Below are positions 60,361 through 64,000 of a stretch of DNA of 64,000 bases, piece after piece. The notes beneath the pieces are model-generated. The model saw only the letters and a list, made by a program, of their open reading frames with translations, was not told the DNA's origin and ran no database searches. Within the stretch, counting starts at the first letter, position 1; the number at the start of each line of letters is the position of its first letter. Origin of the DNA: Lysobacterales bacterium (lineage in GTDB: Bacteria; Pseudomonadota; Gammaproteobacteria; Xanthomonadales; SZUA-38); the NCBI GenBank assembly GCA_028285525.1, contig JANQOZ010000004.1, positions 67,329-131,328 on the forward strand. Direction: 5' to 3'. Position numbers and translations under genes: made by a program.

Positions 60361-62634
60361 ATGATTCAATTTCATGGTTTTTTCCCGGCATCGTGGGGAC
60401 GCTGGGCTGTTTTGACCCTGTTGGGTCTGTCGACGTCTGTGGTTTCCGCACAATCTCAGTCGCTGTGGTCGCAGCGCAGCGGCTCCTGCCTGCTCGCCCT
60501 GAACTACCCAGCCCAAAGCACGTTCCGGGTTGAGCGGCTCGGGCGGCTGTTTGTGCAGACGGTGAACGTCGAAAGCGCTGATGACTTTCTGGTGCCCGCT
60601 GGCCGAATCTGGAATTTGACCGCCGCCAGAGGCTCCGGTAACGCTGACGTTATCGGTACCGCCATGTGGGTCCGAGTCTATCGGGAGCAGGGCAACTTAC
60701 CCGAGACAGATCCCGTATGTAGCCACCTTGGCACCGCGGTCGAGGTGGACCTTGACGAAATCGCCAACGGCTACTTTCAGGTCGACCTGCCGGAGGACAG
60801 CTGCATGCTCGCCGAAGGCCGCTACTGGATGTCGATCAGCCAACGGCAGCAGGTCAATCTCCCGGGCAGCTGCCCAACGCCGGAAAGCTGTCCCATCTGG
60901 GCAATCCGTCAGTTCATCGGCACACCGCCGCTGGCCGCCGATCGCGACTGGGCGATCCGAGATACGCTCGACAACATCTCCGGAATCGCCTGCGAAGACT
61001 TTGGTCCCGCCAGCACCTGTCGCGGGGAGGCCACCGGCAGCAACCTGTGTTTTGAAGTGGTCGGCGAGGACCTTGAAAATCTGCCGCCGCAGGTTTCGGG
61101 TGAGCTACCGGTGCGTACGCTGTCGGTGGACGCGTCGGCCACGCTGAATCTGGAGCCGCTATTTTCTGACGACGGCCTGTCGCCGATCACCTACTCCGCT
61201 CCCGACCTGCCGCCGCATTTTTCTCTTGACCCGAATACCGGGGAGCTGACCGGCACGCCGCCGAGAAGCGTCAACGGTCAGGATGCCTATTTTGAGGTCT
61301 TTGCCGATGACGGACTGACGGAGCCCGGCCTGCCAGCCACCGTGGCGCTGCAGTATTTTGACCCGGACGCACTCCGGCTCGGCGAGCAGTTCCAGGGTGA
61401 GGTGGTGGTGCGCTGCAGCACCGAACGGGTTTCGGGGTCGACCGTTGAGAGCGAGCTGGATTTTGCTGTGGCCGGTTCGTGCAGCCCGACCGGCGGCGCA
61501 CAGTGTCCCGCGGTTGATCCCGAGCGAAGGGTCAGCAACGCGCTGGTCGCGGCCAGGCTCCGGCATCCGTCCATTCGTGAGTTGACGCTGACCGTTTCGA
61601 CACCAACCGACGTGTCCGCAGTACTGGCAAATGGCCTTTCGTCTAACGGCGAGGTCACTTTTGACGGCTGCCCGGAGCCCGATCTAAACGCCGTATTTGC
61701 CGACACCTTTGTTTGGCCTTCCGAGCAGCGCTGCGACGTGGGTAAAGGGCTCGTCGGTTACGTTGAGCCGCTCCAGAGTCTCGCCCGGTTTCGCAATGGC
61801 CCGGTGGTCGGAGACGAACCCTGGAAGTTAGATGTCACGAACGTAGGTACTGACGACTTAGAGCTCGACTACTGGTGTGTTGCGCTGCAGCTCAACGACT
61901 CCGAGCTACCGATTTTTCCGCTCGCTGACCTCCCCGGGTCAGCCGTCATCTCCGAACAGTTCGAACCGATTACCGCGCCGTTCCAACTGGAGGGTGAGCT
62001 GCGTGGTGAGAGTGATGTTGATTGGTTCCTAATCGATCAGAATGAGTTCAACGTACTGCAGGTCACCTGGAAGGAGCTGTCAGTAAGCGTGACGCCAGCT
62101 CCGGATCTCGCGCTCCGCGTTTCGCGGTATTTTGTAAACAAGTTCGCTGGCTTTTCTCCGACGCAGATTTCGCTTGGGAACTGCGTTCCTGGCGAAACCG
62201 TAACGCTTCCACAGAGGAACGGGGGATCTGACTTCCTGCGTATTCAAGGGTGCCCTGGTCATGCCGAAGGCAGCTACCAGGTCACTCTCACTCCTGGCGG
62301 TAATCGAGGTCTTATGCCTCAGGAGGTCGGGGTCTTTGCTGGCGATGTCATCGATGCTGATACCCAGGAACCGCTGTCGGGCGTGTTTTTGTTTGCGCCA
62401 TCCGGCATCTTCTCCGTATCCGATAGGGACGGTGCATACATAGGCGCAAATCTGAATTCGTCGGACGAAGTACTGGAGGCTTACAAACTTGGCTATGAGC
62501 CCGGTATTTCGGAAGTCTTCGAGGTGATACCGACCCAGCAGACGAACGTTCCGACAATCGTGATGACGCCGCAGGTCCAGCAGGCGATTGTGAACGACGC
62601 GATTTTCCTGGGCGGCAGTTTCGAGAACCCCTGA
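60361..62634 (+). CDS. Secreted protein with Ig-like, P-domain-like and PPC-like modules
   Basis: 757 residues from ATG 60361 (GGGAG upstream; signal peptide cut after VVSA-30). Modules in order: a beta-rich N-terminal domain with several Cys; a putative Ig domain (~250-340; ITYSAPDLPPHFSLDPNTGELTGTPP); a proprotein-convertase P-domain-like region (~355-520; IRELTLTVSTPTDVSAVLANG, RFRNGPVVGDEPWKLDV, WCVALQL); a PPC-like domain (~545-640; DVDWFLIDQNEFNVLQVTW); and a carboxypeptidase-regulatory-like domain (~660-745). It ends NDAIFLGGSFENP, a variant of the GFE tail. No catalytic centre is visible. Probably a surface-displayed protein. Confidence 0.8.
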   Translation: MIQFHGFFPASWGRWAVLTLLGLSTSVVSAQSQSLWSQRSGSCLLALNYPAQSTFRVERLGRLFVQTVNVESADDFLVPAGRIWNLTAARGSGNADVIGTAMWVRVYREQGNLPETDPVCSHLGTAVEVDLDEIANGYFQVDLPEDSCMLAEGRYWMSISQRQQVNLPGSCPTPESCPIWAIRQFIGTPPLAADRDWAIRDTLDNISGIACEDFGPASTCRGEATGSNLCFEVVGEDLENLPPQVSGELPVRTLSVDASATLNLEPLFSDDGLSPITYSAPDLPPHFSLDPNTGELTGTPPRSVNGQDAYFEVFADDGLTEPGLPATVALQYFDPDALRLGEQFQGEVVVRCSTERVSGSTVESELDFAVAGSCSPTGGAQCPAVDPERRVSNALVAARLRHPSIRELTLTVSTPTDVSAVLANGLSSNGEVTFDGCPEPDLNAVFADTFVWPSEQRCDVGKGLVGYVEPLQSLARFRNGPVVGDEPWKLDVTNVGTDDLELDYWCVALQLNDSELPIFPLADLPGSAVISEQFEPITAPFQLEGELRGESDVDWFLIDQNEFNVLQVTWKELSVSVTPAPDLALRVSRYFVNKFAGFSPTQISLGNCVPGETVTLPQRNGGSDFLRIQGCPGHAEGSYQVTLTPGGNRGLMPQEVGVFAGDVIDADTQEPLSGVFLFAPSGIFSVSDRDGAYIGANLNSSDEVLEAYKLGYEPGISEVFEVIPTQQTNVPTIVMTPQVQQAIVNDAIFLGGSFENP

Positions 62635-62649
62635 ATCCCGGGATTGCTC

Positions 62650-62686
62650 AAAAAAAGCGGGCGACCCGCAACCCACAGGCCGCCCG
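62650..62686 (-). terminator. Intrinsic terminator of the 62704-63258 gene
   Basis: On the minus strand, CGGGCG (62686-62681) pairs with CGCCCG (62663-62658), extended by GG/CC inside, and is followed by C and then TTTTTTT (62656-62650). It starts 18 nt after the stop of the secreted-protein gene. A standard Rho-independent form. Confidence 0.8.
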
Positions 62687-62703
62687 AACAGGGCCCTCCC
62701 GCC

Positions 62704-63258
62704 CTATTGATTACTGGGCGTGTTCTGGAAGCGGCAAGTGCCCGTGTACGCAACAGCCGCGTCACCATTCTCGTTGCGGGTGCCGTCACCGGAGATGTTC
62801 AGCCGGCACTGGATACGCGGTCCGGCGATGGGGAACTCCAGCCGCACCCGCCCCTCGGTGAATCCCGTTTGCAGGTCGACATCAAATCGATAGCTGTTGT
62901 CGACAATCAGCACTGGCTCGGAGCCCAGCACGGTTCCGGAAAACACCTGATGTCCGGTGTTCACCAACGTTCCGGCGGCAAAGTCGAATTCTGACACCGG
63001 GTGATAAAGGACCCGGCCCTGCAGGTCACCGTCCAACTCGATAATGTCGGTGCTGCGCTGGATAAAACCCGTATCGGTCGGCGCCTGGGAGTGTACCTGC
63101 GCCGTCGAGAACAGGTGCACGCCAACACCCGTGACGTCAACGCACTGCACCAGATTGCTGTCGCAACCCTGTTCCCAGAAAAAGGGCGGGCGGGGTTCGG
63201 CGCTTGCTGTGGCGCAAGCGGTGAGGGTGATCAGGCCGAGCAGTGATGAGTTTTGCAT
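62704..63258 (-). CDS. Secreted protein of unknown function
   Basis: 184 residues from ATG 63258 (GGAGA upstream), with a signal peptide (MQNSSLLGLITLTACATASA; a lipobox LTAC is possible). The mature part is beta-rich (VGVHLFSTAQVHSQAP, RVLYHPVSEFDFAAGTLVNTGHQVFSGTVLG, RFDVDLQTGFTEGRVRLEFPI) with two Cys at the start (GCDSNLVQC) and two near the end (IQCRLN, GTCRF), which suggests paired disulfides. I recognise no family. It is followed by a clear intrinsic terminator. Confidence 0.72.
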   Translation of the reverse strand: MQNSSLLGLITLTACATASAEPRPPFFWEQGCDSNLVQCVDVTGVGVHLFSTAQVHSQAPTDTGFIQRSTDIIELDGDLQGRVLYHPVSEFDFAAGTLVNTGHQVFSGTVLGSEPVLIVDNSYRFDVDLQTGFTEGRVRLEFPIAGPRIQCRLNISGDGTRNENGDAAVAYTGTCRFQNTPSNQ

Positions 63259-63393
63259 GTCGATGTCTCCAGTCAAAAGCGAAGTTGCTTGGGGCCTAGG
63301 TTTGCTCCGGGGGGCCGCTGGAGCAATCGACACCAGCGGCCATGACCCCTATTGACCCTTAATGTCCTGATCTGCCCCCGGTAAACTGCTCTG

Positions 63394-64000
63394 GTGCGAG
63401 AAAAAACTGAGAAGCCCGGCCTCAAATCCTGGAAGGCGATTGCTCGTTATCTGGGGTGTAGCGTGCGTACGGCACGTCGCTGGGAAGCCACCGAAGGGCT
63501 CCCGGTGCACCGCCAGCAGCATGTGAGTCGTGCCAGCGTCTACGCCTACGAAAGCGAGCTGGATGCCTGGCAGCGGCGAGGGGAGCTGAACCAACGCCCG
63601 GGCGCTTTAGAGTCGACGGCGGTTGCCCAGGATACCGAGCGATCGATCGCTGTCCTTCCCTTTGAATTTATGGGCGGCGAGCAGCAGCAGGAATACGTTG
63701 CCGACGGACTGACCGACGAAATCATCAGCAAGCTGTCGGGTTTGCCGGAGCTTCGGGTGACCTCCCGGACATCTTCCATGATGTTCAAAGGCGTGAAGCG
63801 TGAGGCCCGGATGATCGCCGGCCAGCTGAAGGTGACGCACCTTCTTGAAGGAACAACGCGCGTTGCGGGTGACGCGCTGCGGGTGTCCGCCCGGCTCATC
63901 GAGCCTCGCCGCGATGAGCAGCTATGGACAGCCCAATTCGACGGTACGCTGGAAGACGTTTTCTCGATCCAGGAAAAGGTCGCGCGAAAAATTGTCGATG
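63394..64000 (+). CDS. HTH-FlgO/TolB-type regulator, 3'-truncated by the window edge
   Basis: The frame is open from an in-frame TAA at 63382 to the right edge, with GTG 63394 as the likely start (202 residues visible). The N-terminal ~70 residues form a helix-turn-helix (LKSWKAIARYLGCSVRTARRWE, EGLPVHRQQ), and from about residue 80 there is a FlgO/TolB-like domain (SIAVLPFEFMGG, YVADGLTDEIISKLSGLPELRVTSRTSSMMFKG, HLLEGTTRVAGDALRVSARLIEP, EDVFSIQEKVARKIV). Such proteins usually continue with TPR repeats. DNA-binding control by a TolB-like sensor is inferred. Convergent with the 62704 gene's upstream region; no ribosome site is evident. Confidence 0.8.
   Translation, partial: MREKTEKPGLKSWKAIARYLGCSVRTARRWEATEGLPVHRQQHVSRASVYAYESELDAWQRRGELNQRPGALESTAVAQDTERSIAVLPFEFMGGEQQQEYVADGLTDEIISKLSGLPELRVTSRTSSMMFKGVKREARMIAGQLKVTHLLEGTTRVAGDALRVSARLIEPRRDEQLWTAQFDGTLEDVFSIQEKVARKIVD

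Overview
The window is one contiguous, GC-rich bacterial chromosome segment. Coding is dense on both strands, with short gaps and many start/stop overlaps. It looks like a Gram-negative gammaproteobacterium: TonB-dependent receptor, Tat-exported periplasmic enzymes, lipoproteins, c-type cytochromes, a GGDEF/EAL protein and HDOD signalling. Large secreted proteins ending in an 'IF..GFE'-type tail, and a membrane segment typical of TolB/FlgO-linked regulators, recall marine or soil Xanthomonadales/Lysobacterales-like lineages. That placement is inference. There are no rRNA or tRNA genes, no CRISPR array and no complete insertion sequence.

Layout. 1-10 kb: redox housekeeping and detoxification (GMC oxidoreductase with an Fe-S partner, a Tat-exported SDR, a DoxX/azoreductase pair divergent from a LysR regulator, a glutathionyl-hydroquinone reductase, a TIGR01777 epimerase/SRPBCC fusion, an AlkA-type glycosylase). 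9.9-10.3 kb: a structured non-coding stretch resembling an orphan HEARO/omega RNA. 10.3-19.6 kb: one gene for a ~3,091-residue secreted multidomain protein with two tandem caspase-like (clan CD) domains; the second has lost both catalytic residues. 19.7-26.5 kb: a two-component system followed by a TonB receptor, a metallo-beta-lactamase-fold protein, cytochrome c' and cytochrome b561. 26.5-32.6 kb: NmrA, FAD monooxygenase, MdaB quinone reductase, a peroxiredoxin-like protein, and a symporter/small accessory protein/cyclase operon. 32.8-43 kb: signalling (FHA protein, HDOD, large propeller-GGDEF-EAL protein, hybrid kinase) plus a PQQ-type sugar dehydrogenase.

43-57 kb: a catabolic-looking block. 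It holds an IclR regulator, an amidohydrolase, an HPP protein, two GSTs, a VOC protein, two Tat-exported flavin amine oxidases, cytochrome c, DUF1330, two CpeT/CpcT-like proteins and a helical-repeat protein. Three control regions in this block carry the same unusual TATATGT-type motif, and a ~270-bp nested inverted-repeat element lies between the CpeT-like genes. 57-64 kb: a DUF2189 membrane protein, further secreted proteins (CSLREA beta-helix; Ig/P-domain/PPC protein), a flavodoxin-fold reductase and, at the right edge, a partial HTH-FlgO/TolB-type regulator.

Best candidates for something undescribed: the 49.7-57 kb amine-oxidase/CpeT-like set under a shared motif; the tandem active/dead caspase-like giant protein; the orphan omega-like RNA; and a C-terminal motif shared by four otherwise unrelated secreted proteins.
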